The notes: generated by a model from the sequence alone, not told the origin. A stretch of 64,000 nucleotides of DNA from Streptomyces halobius (GCF_023277745.1 NZ_CP086322.1:5518001-5582000), one strand, 5' to 3'; shown: positions 35,955 through 45,369, counted from the first letter of the stretch. Numbers and translations: made by a program.

Positions 35955-38075
35955 GTGGGCGACGAGGTCGAGATGGACGGCAAGGAGGGCAGGCTGCTCG
36001 CCGGCCGGTACCGGCTCGCCGATGTTCTCGGCCGGGGCGGCATGGGCACGGTCTGGCGGGCCGGCGACGAGGTCCTCGGCCGTACGGTCGCGGTCAAGGA
36101 ACTGCGCTTCCCCGGCGGGGTCGAGGAGGACGAGAAGCGCCGTCTGATCACCCGCACCCTGCGCGAGGCGAAGGCCATCGCGCGGATCCGCAACAACGGC
36201 GCGGTGACCGTCTTCGACGTGGTCGACGAGGACGACCGGCCGTGGATCGTGATGGAACTCGTCGAGGGCCGCTCGCTCGCCGAGGTCGTCCGCGACGACG
36301 GCCCGCTCACCCCGCGCCGCGCCGCCGAGGTCGGCCTCGCCGTGCTGGACGTGCTGCGCGCCGCCCACACCGCCGGCATCCTGCACCGCGATGTGAAGCC
36401 GTCCAACGTCCTGATGTCGGAGGACGGCCGGGTCGTGCTGACCGACTTCGGCATCGCCCAGGTGGAGGGCGACCCCTCCGTGACCTCCACCGGCATGCTC
36501 GTCGGCGCGCCCTCCTACATCTCCCCGGAGCGGGCCCGCGGCCAGAAGCCCGGCCCGCCGGCCGACCTGTGGTCGCTGGGCGGCCTGCTGTACGCCTGCG
36601 TCGAGGGCGTACCGCCGTACGACAAGGGCTCGGCGATCGCGACGCTCACGGCGGTGATGACCGAGCCGGTCGAGCCGCCGAAGAGCGCCGGAGCGCTGGA
36701 GGAGGTCATCTACGGCCTGCTGGTGAAGGACCCGGCGGGCCGGCTGGACGACGCGGGCGCGCGGGCGCTGCTGCTGGACGTCATCCACGCGCCGGAGGAC
36801 ACCGGGCCGCAGGCCCCGGAGCCCGCCATGGACGAGACGCGGGCGATGGTGCTGCCGACGGCGCCGGAGAAGAAGCCCCTGCCCAAGGCCGCGAAGCCGA
36901 AGCCGGCGACGCCGAAGCGCAAGGCGAAGGCCAGGCCGGCGGCCGCCGTCGCCGCCGCACCCGCCGCGGCACCGACCGCCCCGGAGCGGGCCGAACGTCC
37001 GCAGACGACCGGACCGGGCCGTACGGGCTCCGGGGGCGCGAACGGCGCGGGCTCGGCCGGCCGGGACGCGGTCCCCCATAGCCCCAAGCGCGGTGGGGGT
37101 GCCCCCAGCGGTAGCCGGGGGAGTGCGCCCACTGCCGACGCTGCCGGCCGCCCGGCCCGCCCCGACCGTCCGGCGGCGCGCCCGTCAGGCCGTCCCGCAT
37201 TCGACTCCGAAGCCGCCAAGGCGCGGATGCGCGCCGCCCTGCAGTCGGTACGCAACGCGGCCGCGGCCGCCGCGGCCCGCGGCGAGTCCAGACCCGGCGA
37301 CGGGAACCGGCCGGTCCCGAGGGCCTCGGTGACCGATGTCGTCCCGCGCCGCACGCTCATCATCGCGGCCGTGGTCGTGGTACTGGCGATCCTGGGCACG
37401 ATCCTGGCCCTCTCGCTCAGCGGCGACGAGGAAAAGGGCGGCAATCGGTCCGGCGCGGGCAGCAAGGCGTCCGCGAGCCACGACAAGCCCTCGGAGAACG
37501 CGGCCGACGCAAGCGAGAAGGCCGCGACGGGCGAGGACCGGCCGAAGGAGGACCCGAAGAATCCGGAGCCGTCCGCTCCGCCCACGCCCAGGCCCGGCCC
37601 GGCGGACGGCACGAAGCTGCCGGACGGATTCGCCGAGGTCTCCAACGGCCGGTTCCACTTCACCGTGGCGATGCCCAAAGGCTTCAAGCAGACCGGCACG
37701 TCGGGCCGGGGCTCCGGCGCCATATACAGCGCCTCGGGCCGCTTCCCGCGCGTACAGATCGACTACAGCGCCAAGCCCGGCACCGACGCGGCGGCGTCGT
37801 GGCGCAGCCTGGAGCCGCAGGTGCGCAGCACCAGCGACGACTACCACCGGATCGATATCAAGACCGTGGAGTGGCGGGGCTATCCGACCGTCGCGGACTG
37901 GTCGTTCACACGCAAGCAGAGCGGCGAGAAGGTGCGGATACTCAACCGTGGGTTCAAGGCCGACAACGAGCACGGCTACGCCATCATGATCACGTGCCTG
38001 GCGGACAAGTGGTCGGAGAAGGAATGCCGGCAGTTGCGCGAGACGGCGTTCAAGACGTTCACGGTGAAGGACTGA
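35955..38075 (+). CDS. receptor-type Ser/Thr protein kinase
   Basis: 706-residue PknB-type kinase. Kinase domain about 13-275: glycine loop LGRGGMGTVW, Lys48 in VAVKEL, HRDVKPSN with catalytic Asp146, DFG at 164-166, and GAPSYISPERARG activation segment. A Lys/Pro/Ala-rich juxtamembrane linker (about 290-460) includes APSGSRGSAP from a repeat copy. One transmembrane helix (about 466-488, LIIAAVVVVLAILGTILAL) and an extracytoplasmic domain of about 150 residues follow, without PASTA repeats. GTG at 35955 has GAGGGG five bases upstream. The next gene encodes a pseudokinase with the same layout. Confidence 0.9.
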   Translation: MGDEVEMDGKEGRLLAGRYRLADVLGRGGMGTVWRAGDEVLGRTVAVKELRFPGGVEEDEKRRLITRTLREAKAIARIRNNGAVTVFDVVDEDDRPWIVMELVEGRSLAEVVRDDGPLTPRRAAEVGLAVLDVLRAAHTAGILHRDVKPSNVLMSEDGRVVLTDFGIAQVEGDPSVTSTGMLVGAPSYISPERARGQKPGPPADLWSLGGLLYACVEGVPPYDKGSAIATLTAVMTEPVEPPKSAGALEEVIYGLLVKDPAGRLDDAGARALLLDVIHAPEDTGPQAPEPAMDETRAMVLPTAPEKKPLPKAAKPKPATPKRKAKARPAAAVAAAPAAAPTAPERAERPQTTGPGRTGSGGANGAGSAGRDAVPHSPKRGGGAPSGSRGSAPTADAAGRPARPDRPAARPSGRPAFDSEAAKARMRAALQSVRNAAAAAAARGESRPGDGNRPVPRASVTDVVPRRTLIIAAVVVVLAILGTILALSLSGDEEKGGNRSGAGSKASASHDKPSENAADASEKAATGEDRPKEDPKNPEPSAPPTPRPGPADGTKLPDGFAEVSNGRFHFTVAMPKGFKQTGTSGRGSGAIYSASGRFPRVQIDYSAKPGTDAAASWRSLEPQVRSTSDDYHRIDIKTVEWRGYPTVADWSFTRKQSGEKVRILNRGFKADNEHGYAIMITCLADKWSEKECRQLRETAFKTFTVKD
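37066..37128 (+). repeat. dispersed repeat family A copy in kinase gene
   Basis: Begins GCGGTCCCCCATAGCCCC and ends GCCCCCAGCGGTAGCCGGGG then GAGTGC. It encodes AVPHSPKRGGG then APSGSRGSAP in the juxtamembrane linker. Same sense relative to its gene as the copy in the divergent beta-lactamase-like gene. Confidence 0.75.
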
Positions 38076-38375
38076 AGGAAGGATCGCACCGTTCGCGGTG
38101 GGGGCGGAAACGTTCGTGCTGGTCGGCTTGACCGGTTCGCGCTGGTGGGCCGAGGCGCGGGGAGGTGAGGCGGGCCGCGCGGGCACAACCGCCCCTCGCG
38201 GCACGTATCGTGAGCCTTCGATGCCATCGACGATATCGATGACGACATTGACGGTGACATCGAAGACCGTACGCATCCGCAATCGGCGGAAATGCGACCG
38301 GAAGTGACCGGAGAGGCCGGCTCGGCCGACCCGCTCCGGAGGAACGGCAGCCGGCGGGCGCTGCGGGGAGGCGTC
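38076..38375. other. spacer between the two kinase genes
   Basis: About 300 bp. Contains a run of near-repeats of ATCGA/GATGAC around 38217-38260 with a CATCGA...TCGATG dyad. No gene or clear promoter consensus is recognised. Confidence 0.5.
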
Positions 38376-40796
38376 GTGGACGAGTACGCGGGGAGAGTGC
38401 TCGCCGAGCGCTATCGCCTGCCGCTGCGGCCCTTGGGCGACGGGGATTTCGGTGCCGAGGACTTCGCCGAGACCCGCGCGTTCGACACCTACAGCGGGCA
38501 GGAGGTCGTACTCCGTCAGGTGCCGCTGCCGGAGGTCGTGGAGGCGGAGTTCGTCGACGGGGGTTTCGCCGGGCCGGGGCACCGGGGCGGTGGCGGTAAC
38601 GGGTCGACGGGCGGGGCGGACCGTAGCCCCCGAGAACCCGCCGTACGGCACGCGTTGGAGGCCGCCACGGCGGCCGCCGGACTGCCCGACCACCCGCTGC
38701 TGGAGCAGGTCTTCGACGTCTTCGCGCAGGACGGCAGCCTGTGGATCGTCGGCGAACGTGTCGCCGCCCGCCCGCTGGCCGCGCTGGTCGCGGCGCGGTC
38801 CCTCTCCCCGCACCGTGCCGCGGAGATCGCCGCGGATGTGCTCACGGCGCTGCGCGCGCTGCATGCGCACGGCTGGATCCACCGCAATATCACCGACCGT
38901 ACGGTCCTGATCTGCGACGACGGCCGGGCGATCCTGTCCGGTCTGGCGGTGGGCGCGGCCCAGGAGGCGCTGTGCGGGTACGGGTGGGTGCCGGGGGAGG
39001 CAACGGCCGTCGACGCGCCGGCCGTAGTCGCTCCGGCCGTTGACGGTCCGACCGTCGATGCTCCGGTTGTTGACGCGTCGGCTCCCGAGGCCGCTGCCGT
39101 TGAGGCGTCGGGCTCCGAAGTCGTGGCCCCCGAGGCTGTGGTTCTCACGAAGGGCGGGACGGGAGCGATCCCCGCGCCACGTCGCGAGCCCGAGCAGGAC
39201 GACGGACCCACCCCCACGCTCGGCTCCACCCCCACGCCCGGACCCACCCCCACGCTCGGCTCCACCCCCCCGCCCGGACCCACCCCCATGCCCAGCCCCA
39301 CCACCACGCACGCCACCGCGTACGGCCGTCCCACCCCCGGCCTCGCCGCAGAGCGCGCGCGGCAAGCGCGGCTGAACGTCATCGGCCCGGTAACCGAGCG
39401 CTGGGCGCCGGAGCAGGCCGGACGGGCGGACGAGAGTGGGCAGTTGGCTGCGCAGGCCGGTCCGGCCACCGACCTCTGGGCGCTCGGTGCGCTGCTGTAC
39501 CGGAGCGTGCGGGGCCGCCCTCCCTACCCCGAGGAGAGCGCCGTCGAACTCGCGCGGCTGGTATGCGCGCAGCCGCCCGACTCCGCCGAGGAGTGCGGGA
39601 CGCTCCGGCCCGTCGTCGAGTCGCTGCTCCGCCGGGACCCCGCCGACCGGCCGGCCTTCGAGGAGCTGAGTGACCGGCTGCGTACGCTGATCCGTACGGC
39701 GCCGGAGCCGGAACTCGGCAGCCGGCTGGTGACGATGCCGGCGTTGGGCGGGGGCACGGATCCGCGACGGTTGCCGATCCTGCGGCGGCGCGGCGAACTC
39801 GTCCGCAGGGGACGGCTCACGAATGGCCGGGGGCGGCCGCGAAGAGCCCACCGTGAGCGGCCTGCCGAAGCACAGCCCATGCCACAGCCGCCGGGCCTGT
39901 CGGCGTCACCGCCGGTCGCCCCCGCACCCCCACGGCAGCGGCCCCCCAAGCAGCCCAAGCCGCTGCGGCAGCCGGCGCCCCGGCCCCCGAAGCCGCTCCG
40001 CGAGCCCGTGGTCCGGCGGTCGCGGCCGGCAGGTGCGCCGCGCCAACAGGCGCGCGGGCCACGCCACCTCGGTCGGCTGCTGCTCGGCCTGATTTTGCTG
40101 CTCCTGGTGGGGGCGATGGCCTTCGCCATGCTGTTCCTGCCGAAGGCCGACGAGGGGGCCGAGGCCGGGCGGCACGGCGGCGCCCATACGGGTACCTCGG
40201 ATTCAGCGGGACCATCGGGCTCGGCGGGCGTGGAACCCGGCGGCAGCCCCGCACCCTCCCCCGGCCAGGACGGCGGTCAGGACGGCGGCGGCGACGGCCA
40301 GGACAGCGGCTCGGCCGGCACCGGGGCGCCGCGGTCCTCCGCGCCCGCCAAGGGCTTCCAGGTGCGCAAGGACCCCGAGGGCTTTCGGATCGCCGTCCGC
40401 GACGGCTGGCAGCGGCGGGGCACGAACCAGCGGGGCCAGGTCCGCTACCTCGGCGGGGACTACGAGCTGGTGATCGTGCCCGGCCGCGACACCACCGCCC
40501 GCTTCGGCGCGGACCCGATGGCCTACCAGCAGAAGAAAGAGGCCGAGCTGGCGCCGTACCGCGCTTCCGACTGGTCGTCCGCCTCCGGCCTGCGCCGGAT
40601 AGACGTCGGACAGACGGCGATGGCCGAGGGCACCTTCACCTGGCGCGACAGCAGCGGCCGCGAGGTCTACGTACGCAACCTCGCAATGATCCACAACGGG
40701 CGCTACCACCTCGTCCTCGTCATCGGCCCGGACGACGGCCGGCGCGAGGTGGACCACCTCTACGAGCAGGCGACCAGCTCCTACCGTCCCAACTAG
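38376..40796 (+). CDS. membrane-anchored pseudokinase
   Basis: 806 residues with the outline of a Ser/Thr receptor kinase but degenerate chemistry. The VAIK lysine is Arg47 (VVLRQV), the HRD aspartate is Asn171 (HRNITDRT), and DFG is SGL at 188-190. The activation segment is replaced by a linker of about 130 residues rich in Val-Asp-Ala and then Pro-Thr repeats; the C-lobe resumes at LNVIGPVTERWAPEQAG and TDLWALGALLYRSVRGRPPY. One transmembrane helix (about 568-590, LLLGLILLLLVGAMAFAML) and an extracytoplasmic domain similar in size to that of the preceding kinase follow. GTG at 38376 has GGGGAGG upstream. It probably works as a regulatory partner of the upstream kinase. Confidence 0.87.
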   Translation: MDEYAGRVLAERYRLPLRPLGDGDFGAEDFAETRAFDTYSGQEVVLRQVPLPEVVEAEFVDGGFAGPGHRGGGGNGSTGGADRSPREPAVRHALEAATAAAGLPDHPLLEQVFDVFAQDGSLWIVGERVAARPLAALVAARSLSPHRAAEIAADVLTALRALHAHGWIHRNITDRTVLICDDGRAILSGLAVGAAQEALCGYGWVPGEATAVDAPAVVAPAVDGPTVDAPVVDASAPEAAAVEASGSEVVAPEAVVLTKGGTGAIPAPRREPEQDDGPTPTLGSTPTPGPTPTLGSTPPPGPTPMPSPTTTHATAYGRPTPGLAAERARQARLNVIGPVTERWAPEQAGRADESGQLAAQAGPATDLWALGALLYRSVRGRPPYPEESAVELARLVCAQPPDSAEECGTLRPVVESLLRRDPADRPAFEELSDRLRTLIRTAPEPELGSRLVTMPALGGGTDPRRLPILRRRGELVRRGRLTNGRGRPRRAHRERPAEAQPMPQPPGLSASPPVAPAPPRQRPPKQPKPLRQPAPRPPKPLREPVVRRSRPAGAPRQQARGPRHLGRLLLGLILLLLVGAMAFAMLFLPKADEGAEAGRHGGAHTGTSDSAGPSGSAGVEPGGSPAPSPGQDGGQDGGGDGQDSGSAGTGAPRSSAPAKGFQVRKDPEGFRIAVRDGWQRRGTNQRGQVRYLGGDYELVIVPGRDTTARFGADPMAYQQKKEAELAPYRASDWSSASGLRRIDVGQTAMAEGTFTWRDSSGREVYVRNLAMIHNGRYHLVLVIGPDDGRREVDHLYEQATSSYRPN
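39204..39311. repeat. 36-bp coding tandem repeat in pseudokinase
   Basis: Three units starting at 39204, 39240 and 39276, the first two differing at one base. Each encodes GPTPTLGSTPTP or a variant, a proline-threonine linker splitting the kinase-like fold. Confidence 0.85.
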
Positions 40797-40926
40797 CCGA
40801 CTGCGGGTGCGTGTTGGTGACGATCTTCTGTGCCATGTGCATGACGCAGCCGGCTTTCCTCAACCGACTGAGCCCTTGCGTCTTGTCGGCCCAGGAGCTC
40901 CGGGCTAGCCTCAAACCCGAGTCGAA

Positions 40927-40941
40927 CTGACGCGCCGTCAG
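40927..40941. promoter_or_regulatory. CTGACG-N3-CGTCAG operator 1
   Basis: Perfect palindrome CTGACG-CGC-CGTCAG, 94 bp upstream of the first acyl-CoA dehydrogenase gene. The same motif stands before other catabolic genes at 45431, 52850, 57873-57911 and 58021. Size and symmetry suit a TetR-family repressor. Confidence 0.75.
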
Positions 40942-41034
40942 GTACCTGTACGTGTATCTGGCTTGGTGATCAGTTGAGGCGGCGGACAGGCCACGGCCCG
41001 GCCACGGTACGGCTGAGGGGACAGGGAATGCGCC

Positions 41035-42189
41035 ATGGACCTCACCTATACACCGGAAGAGGAGGACTTCCGGGCGCGGCTGCGCCAGTGGCTCGGCGAG
41101 GTGCTGCCCCTGTTGCCCGCGAAGCCCGCGGCGACCGACTGGCCGGGCCGCCGGGCGTACGACGCGGCCTGGCAGCGGATGCTGTACGACGCTGGATATG
41201 CGGGCCTGCACTGGCCGCGGGACGCCGGCGGGCAGGGTGTCACCCCGGCCCAGCACCTGATCTTCCTGGAGGAGACGGAACTGGCCGGCGCGCCCTACGT
41301 AGGGGCCAACTTCGTCGGGCTGCTGCACGCCGGGCCGACCATCGTCGCCGAGGGCACCCCGGAGCAGCGCGCCCGCTGGCTGCCGCCGATCCTGCGGGGC
41401 GACGAGATCTGGTGCCAGGGCTTCAGTGAACCGGACGCCGGGTCCGATCTCGCGGCGCTGCGCACGAGGGCGGTGCGCGACGGTGATACGTATGTGATCA
41501 GCGGCAGCAAGATCTGGACCTCGCACGCGGAGATCGCCGACTGGTGCGAGCTGCTGGTCCGCACCGATCCGGAAGCGCCCAAGCACCGCGGGATCAGCTG
41601 GCTCGCGATGCCGATGGACGCGCCGGGGGTGACGGTCCGGCCGCTGCGTACGCTCGCCGGCTCGGCGGAGTTCGCCGAGGTGTTCCTCGACGAGGTGCGG
41701 GTGCCGGCCGCCGACCGCGTCGGGGCGGAGAACGACGGCTGGCGGGTGACGAATGTGACGCTGGCCTTCGAGCGCGGCACCGCTTTCGTGGGGGAGGTGG
41801 TGGCCTGCCGCCGGGTGCTCGGCGCGCTCGCCCGTACCGCCCGCGACAACGGCCGCTGGGACGATGCCGTACTGCGCCGCAGACTCGGGCGGCTGAGCGC
41901 GGAGTTCACCGCACTGTGGCGGCTCACGCAGTGGAACGTCAGCGCGTCCCGGTCCGCAGGGGGTGCCCCGGGCGCCGGCGGCTCGGTCTTCAAGCTGCGG
42001 TATTCGCATGCCCGGCAGGAACTGTACGACGCGGCGGCCGAGGTGCTGGGCGCCGGCGCGCTGGACGCGGACCACACATGGGTCGCGGACCGGCTCTCCG
42101 CCCTCTCGTACACGATCGCGGCCGGTACGTCCCAGATCCAGCGGAACATCGTCGCCGAGCGGATCCTCGGCCTGCCGAAGGGGCGGTGA
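41035..42189 (+). CDS. acyl-CoA dehydrogenase, probable subunit of a heteromeric pair
   Basis: 384-residue flavin acyl-CoA dehydrogenase (FadE). N-terminal helical domain from MDLTYTPEEEDFRARL, middle beta domain WCQGFSEPDAGSDLAALRTRA and ISGSKIWTSHAEIADWCELLVRTD, and C-terminal tail GTSQIQRNIVAERILGLPK. A shorter paralogue follows after 4 bp; in steroid-degrading actinobacteria such pairs form alpha2beta2 enzymes that oxidise side-chain CoA esters. ATG with AGGGA upstream. Promoter carries a CTGACG-N3-CGTCAG palindrome. Confidence 0.9.
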   Translation: MDLTYTPEEEDFRARLRQWLGEVLPLLPAKPAATDWPGRRAYDAAWQRMLYDAGYAGLHWPRDAGGQGVTPAQHLIFLEETELAGAPYVGANFVGLLHAGPTIVAEGTPEQRARWLPPILRGDEIWCQGFSEPDAGSDLAALRTRAVRDGDTYVISGSKIWTSHAEIADWCELLVRTDPEAPKHRGISWLAMPMDAPGVTVRPLRTLAGSAEFAEVFLDEVRVPAADRVGAENDGWRVTNVTLAFERGTAFVGEVVACRRVLGALARTARDNGRWDDAVLRRRLGRLSAEFTALWRLTQWNVSASRSAGGAPGAGGSVFKLRYSHARQELYDAAAEVLGAGALDADHTWVADRLSALSYTIAAGTSQIQRNIVAERILGLPKGR

Positions 42190-42193
42190 CCGG

Positions 42194-43249
42194 GTGGTGG
42201 ACTTCCAACCCGCCGATGAGCAAAGGGCGTTGCGGGACGGGGCGCGGGAGCTGCTGGCGGCGCGGTTCGGCCGGGACCGGCTGCGCGCGGCGGTCGACGA
42301 TCCCACGCTGGACCGCGCGCTGTGGCGCGAGCTGGGCGATGCCGGATTCTTCGCGCTGCGGCTGCCGGAAGCGGTCGGCGGGGTCGGGCTGGGCCTGCCG
42401 GAAGCGGTGCTGGTCTTCGAGGAGACCGGCCGGGCGCTGCTGCCCGGACCGCTGGTCGCCTGTCAGCTGCTGGCCGGGCTGGTGGACGGCGTCGCGACCG
42501 GCGAGAAGATCGTCGGGCTGTGCGACGCGGTGACCGGGCCGGGGGGCGGGGCGGCCGGGCCGGTGCTGTGGGAACACCCCGCCGACTGCGATGAGTTGAT
42601 CTCGGTGCAGGGGGCGGAGGCGTCGGTGGAGTCGGTGGGTGGGGCATTGGCGGGTGAGGCGTCGGTGGCAGAGACGGGCAGGGGGCGCGTCGCCATGGCG
42701 TACCGGAGCGTGGCCGCCCGGGTCTCCCGCGCCCCCTTCGCCTCCGTCGACCCGCTCACCCCGCTCGCCCGGGTCACCGACGTCCCGTGCACGGCGCCCC
42801 TGGCCCTGGACGTGCCCCGGCTGCGTCGCGAGGCCGCGCTGCTCACCGCCGCCCAGCAGCTGGGCAGCGCCGCCCGCACGGTCGACATGGCGGTCGCGTA
42901 CGCCCGCGAGCGCGCACAGTTCGGCGCGCCCATCGGCTCCTTCCAGGCGATCAAGCATCTGTGCGCACAGATGCTCGTACGGGCCGAGACGGCCCGATGC
43001 GCTGTGTATGCGGCGTCGATTACTGGCTGTGCGCGCGAAGTGACCGGAGCGAAAATGCTCGCGGACCATGCCGCGGTGTGGAACGCCCGTGACTGTCTGC
43101 AGGTGCATGGTGGAATGGGGTTCACGTGGGAGGCCGATGTCCATCTGCATCTGAAGCGGGCCTGGTTGCGGGCCGAGCGCTGGGGCACGGCGTGCGATGC
43201 GGAAGAAGTGCTGGCCGCGGACCTGGTGGCGTGCGGTGGCGGGCTGTAG
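42194..43249 (+). CDS. acyl-CoA dehydrogenase, short partner subunit
   Basis: 351 residues. Begins VVDFQPADEQRALRDGAREL; the central beta domain is shortened and contains low-complexity Gly/Ala stretches. The C-terminal helical part is well kept: RERAQFGAPIGSFQAIKHLCAQM and LQVHGGMGFTWEADVHLHLKRA. The Glu in GFTWE is at the site of the catalytic base in heteromeric FadE enzymes, so this subunit probably supplies catalysis while the upstream one supplies much of the FAD contact. GTG start 4 bp past the upstream stop: a coupled pair. Confidence 0.87.
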   Translation: MVDFQPADEQRALRDGARELLAARFGRDRLRAAVDDPTLDRALWRELGDAGFFALRLPEAVGGVGLGLPEAVLVFEETGRALLPGPLVACQLLAGLVDGVATGEKIVGLCDAVTGPGGGAAGPVLWEHPADCDELISVQGAEASVESVGGALAGEASVAETGRGRVAMAYRSVAARVSRAPFASVDPLTPLARVTDVPCTAPLALDVPRLRREAALLTAAQQLGSAARTVDMAVAYARERAQFGAPIGSFQAIKHLCAQMLVRAETARCAVYAASITGCAREVTGAKMLADHAAVWNARDCLQVHGGMGFTWEADVHLHLKRAWLRAERWGTACDAEEVLAADLVACGGGL

Positions 43250-43703
43250 TCGCCGGGCAGGCCCGGAAACCAGCGATGTCAGACTCTGGCAACTCGTGTG
43301 CGAAATGCCAGGCGGCCCACACATAACCGGTCACAGCCTGTCGATATCGGGTTGTGTCCTAGGCGTGACTCGTCACAGGGGGGAGTCGGCGTTCCGCTCG
43401 GGTACGCTCCGTTGGGTGCGAGTGGTTCTGTGGCGCAGCGGTCGCGGTGCCGTCGGTATGACGGCTCCGGGCTACGGACTGCGCGTCGCTCGCCGCGGGC
43501 GTGGGCCCGGAATCCCCCCTTGTTCGACTCCCCGCAAAGTGCGTCGCACAGTATGCAGCACGCATACTCCCTTGCGCTGGAATATGCCCGAAGCGCTTGT
43601 TGGGGTGACTGAACGTCAACCATGCTGGGCTTCACCGGGGTCACGCATCGTGACTCCGTGGAGGCGCGAGGCGATGTTTCCGCCGGTTCGGATGGTGTGA
43701 GCG
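43250..43703. other. 454-bp intergenic region
   Basis: No convincing gene. A short palindrome GTCACG-CAT-CGTGAC at 43640-43654 lies about 50 bp before the ATPase gene and may be regulatory. AT content rises around 43545-43600, a possible promoter. Confidence 0.5.
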
Positions 43704-44177
43704 GTGCAGGTGCTTCAAGTGCAGTTGGAGGTACGGCCCGACCCCGCGGAGGTGGGGCGGGCCCGACGGTGGGCCCGGTCCCGGCTCGTGGGGTCCGGCA
43801 TAGGGGTCGATGAGCCGCTGGCGGAGACATTGATCCTGCTGATTTCCGAACTCGTCACCAATGCCGTGGTGCACACCGGCTCGGAGGCCGAGCTGCGGAT
43901 GTGCTTCTCCGGGGCGGGAGCCGTGGTGGGCACCGTGCGCGTCGAGGTGGTGGACGCCAGCGCCCGCCCGCCGCGCCAGCGGCACGCCGCCGGCGAGGAC
44001 ACCAACGGCCGTGGCCTGGAACTGGTCGACGGTCTCGCGGACCGCTGGGGCTGGCAGCAGGAAGGCGCCGGCAAGCGGATCTGGTGCGAGGTGGACCGCG
44101 GTCAGCCGGTGCTGATGGCGGCGGGGGCGGAACTTACGGCATATGAACCCCAATGCACTATGGCAAATCGGGCGTAA
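43704..44177 (+). CDS. RsbW/SpoIIAB-type ATP-binding protein
   Basis: 157-residue stand-alone HATPase of the anti-sigma/serine kinase type that is abundant in Streptomyces. N-box ISELVTNAVVHTGSE near 48-62, G1 box VEVVDASARPPRQRH and G2 region NGRGLELVDGLADRWGW. These proteins usually bind a sigma factor or an anti-anti-sigma factor; no partner gene is adjacent. GTG start at 43704. Unlike its neighbours it has no sign of a metabolic link, so it is probably a regulatory gene of separate origin. Confidence 0.85.
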   Translation: MQVLQVQLEVRPDPAEVGRARRWARSRLVGSGIGVDEPLAETLILLISELVTNAVVHTGSEAELRMCFSGAGAVVGTVRVEVVDASARPPRQRHAAGEDTNGRGLELVDGLADRWGWQQEGAGKRIWCEVDRGQPVLMAAGAELTAYEPQCTMANRA

Positions 44178-44442
44178 TAGGACTTAGTCCAGACCAGGTG
44201 TTGACGTGGCGTGGGTCGTTGATCACCCTTGTGTGGAGCGATTCGCCGTGAGGGGACGTCGAGGTTCGTAGCGGGACCGGAATCCGGTCCGAGTCTCGAC
44301 GAGTGCGGGTCGCGGCCGGGTGGCGGTCCGCGGTGCCGTGCTCGGGGCGCGCATGCGCGTGCACCGCCACCTGGTCGGCCGGAGGACGGCGACTGGCTCC
44401 CGTCAGGCGTGAGTGGCACCCGTGGGGCGTGACCGGCGCCCA

Positions 44443-45369
44443 TCAGAGGATCGCCACCGGCGCCACTGGGGTGCCGGATCCGCCGACGAACGGCTCCGCC
44501 ATCGCGGAGAGGAAGAACGTCCAGCGCCGCTCCGCCGCGCACACCTCCGACAGTTCCTCCAGATTCCAGTTCTGGCCCTGCAGCATGCCCATCTCGACCA
44601 GGTCCAGGGCGTGTACGGGCAGCCACAGGTTCCTGATCTCCGGCGGGAAGATCTCAAAGGTGAGGGTGTCGTTGGCGACCGCCGCGACATCGCGTGCGTG
44701 GAACCATTCCGGGGTGCGCAGGGAGAGGCCGGGGGAGGGGAACGCGTAGGACTGCCGGTCGCCCGCCAGGTAATGCCGCATCTGTCCGGTGCGCACGAGG
44801 ACGACGTCCCCGGCTCGGACCCTGGCCCCCGCCAACTCCTCAGCCGTGTCGAGGTCTTCGGGTGTGACGACGTGCCCGCCCGGTAGCCGGTCGGTGCCGT
44901 GTGCGCGGGCCACGTCGAGCAGCAGGCCACGGGAGGCGATCGGGGTGGCCTTCTCGATGCCGAGGCGGGTGGCGCCGCCGTGTGCGGTGATGGAGTCGGC
45001 GGGGCGGTTGTTGTAGAGCCGCCCGGAGTGTGACACGTGGGTGAGGCCGTCCCAGTGGGTGGCCGCCTGGAGGCCCATGGTCACCACGTCGTCCGAGATG
45101 GCGACCGTACCGGGACCGAAGATCTCCTGGTTGACGGCGGTCATGGTGTGCAGCGGGTTGACCCGGCCGGGGATCGCGCCGGTCTGTACGCCGTCCTGTC
45201 GGAGCGGTAGCGCGAGCGGGACGCGGCGGCCGCTGCGGACGCATGCGGCGGCGTCCCGTACCACCCGGCGGGTGATGAGGTTGAGGGTCCCGATCTCGTC
45301 GTCGGCACCCCAACGCCCCCAGTTGTTGACGCGTTTGGCGATGTCGTGGAACTCCTGCGGCAGGGGCAC
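44443..45369 (-). CDS. cyclase-family (KynB-like) hydrolase
   Basis: 308 residues of the putative metal-dependent cyclase family, related to kynurenine formamidase. LPQEFHDIAKRVNNWGRWGADDEIGTLNLI at the start, the metal-site motif ATHWDGLTHVSHSG in the middle, and GGATRLGIEKATPIASRGLLLDVAR follow the family pattern. GTG at 45369 with GAGGAGG upstream. Divergent from an SDR gene; the 96-bp spacer holds one CTGACG-N3-CGTCAG-like operator, so both are probably co-regulated. Substrate unknown, likely a lactone or ring-opened acid in the catabolic pathway. Confidence 0.88.
   Translation of the reverse strand: MPLPQEFHDIAKRVNNWGRWGADDEIGTLNLITRRVVRDAAACVRSGRRVPLALPLRQDGVQTGAIPGRVNPLHTMTAVNQEIFGPGTVAISDDVVTMGLQAATHWDGLTHVSHSGRLYNNRPADSITAHGGATRLGIEKATPIASRGLLLDVARAHGTDRLPGGHVVTPEDLDTAEELAGARVRAGDVVLVRTGQMRHYLAGDRQSYAFPSPGLSLRTPEWFHARDVAAVANDTLTFEIFPPEIRNLWLPVHALDLVEMGMLQGQNWNLEELSEVCAAERRWTFFLSAMAEPFVGGSGTPVAPVAIL

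Noticed and set aside
37000..37350. Independent small gene in the kinase linker
   Set aside because: Alternative frames are short and Arg/Pro-rich; the kinase frame is continuous through it.
43298..43612. 104-codon open frame before the RsbW-like gene
   Set aside because: No ribosome site, no domain, and Arg/Ser-rich composition typical of noncoding GC-rich DNA.
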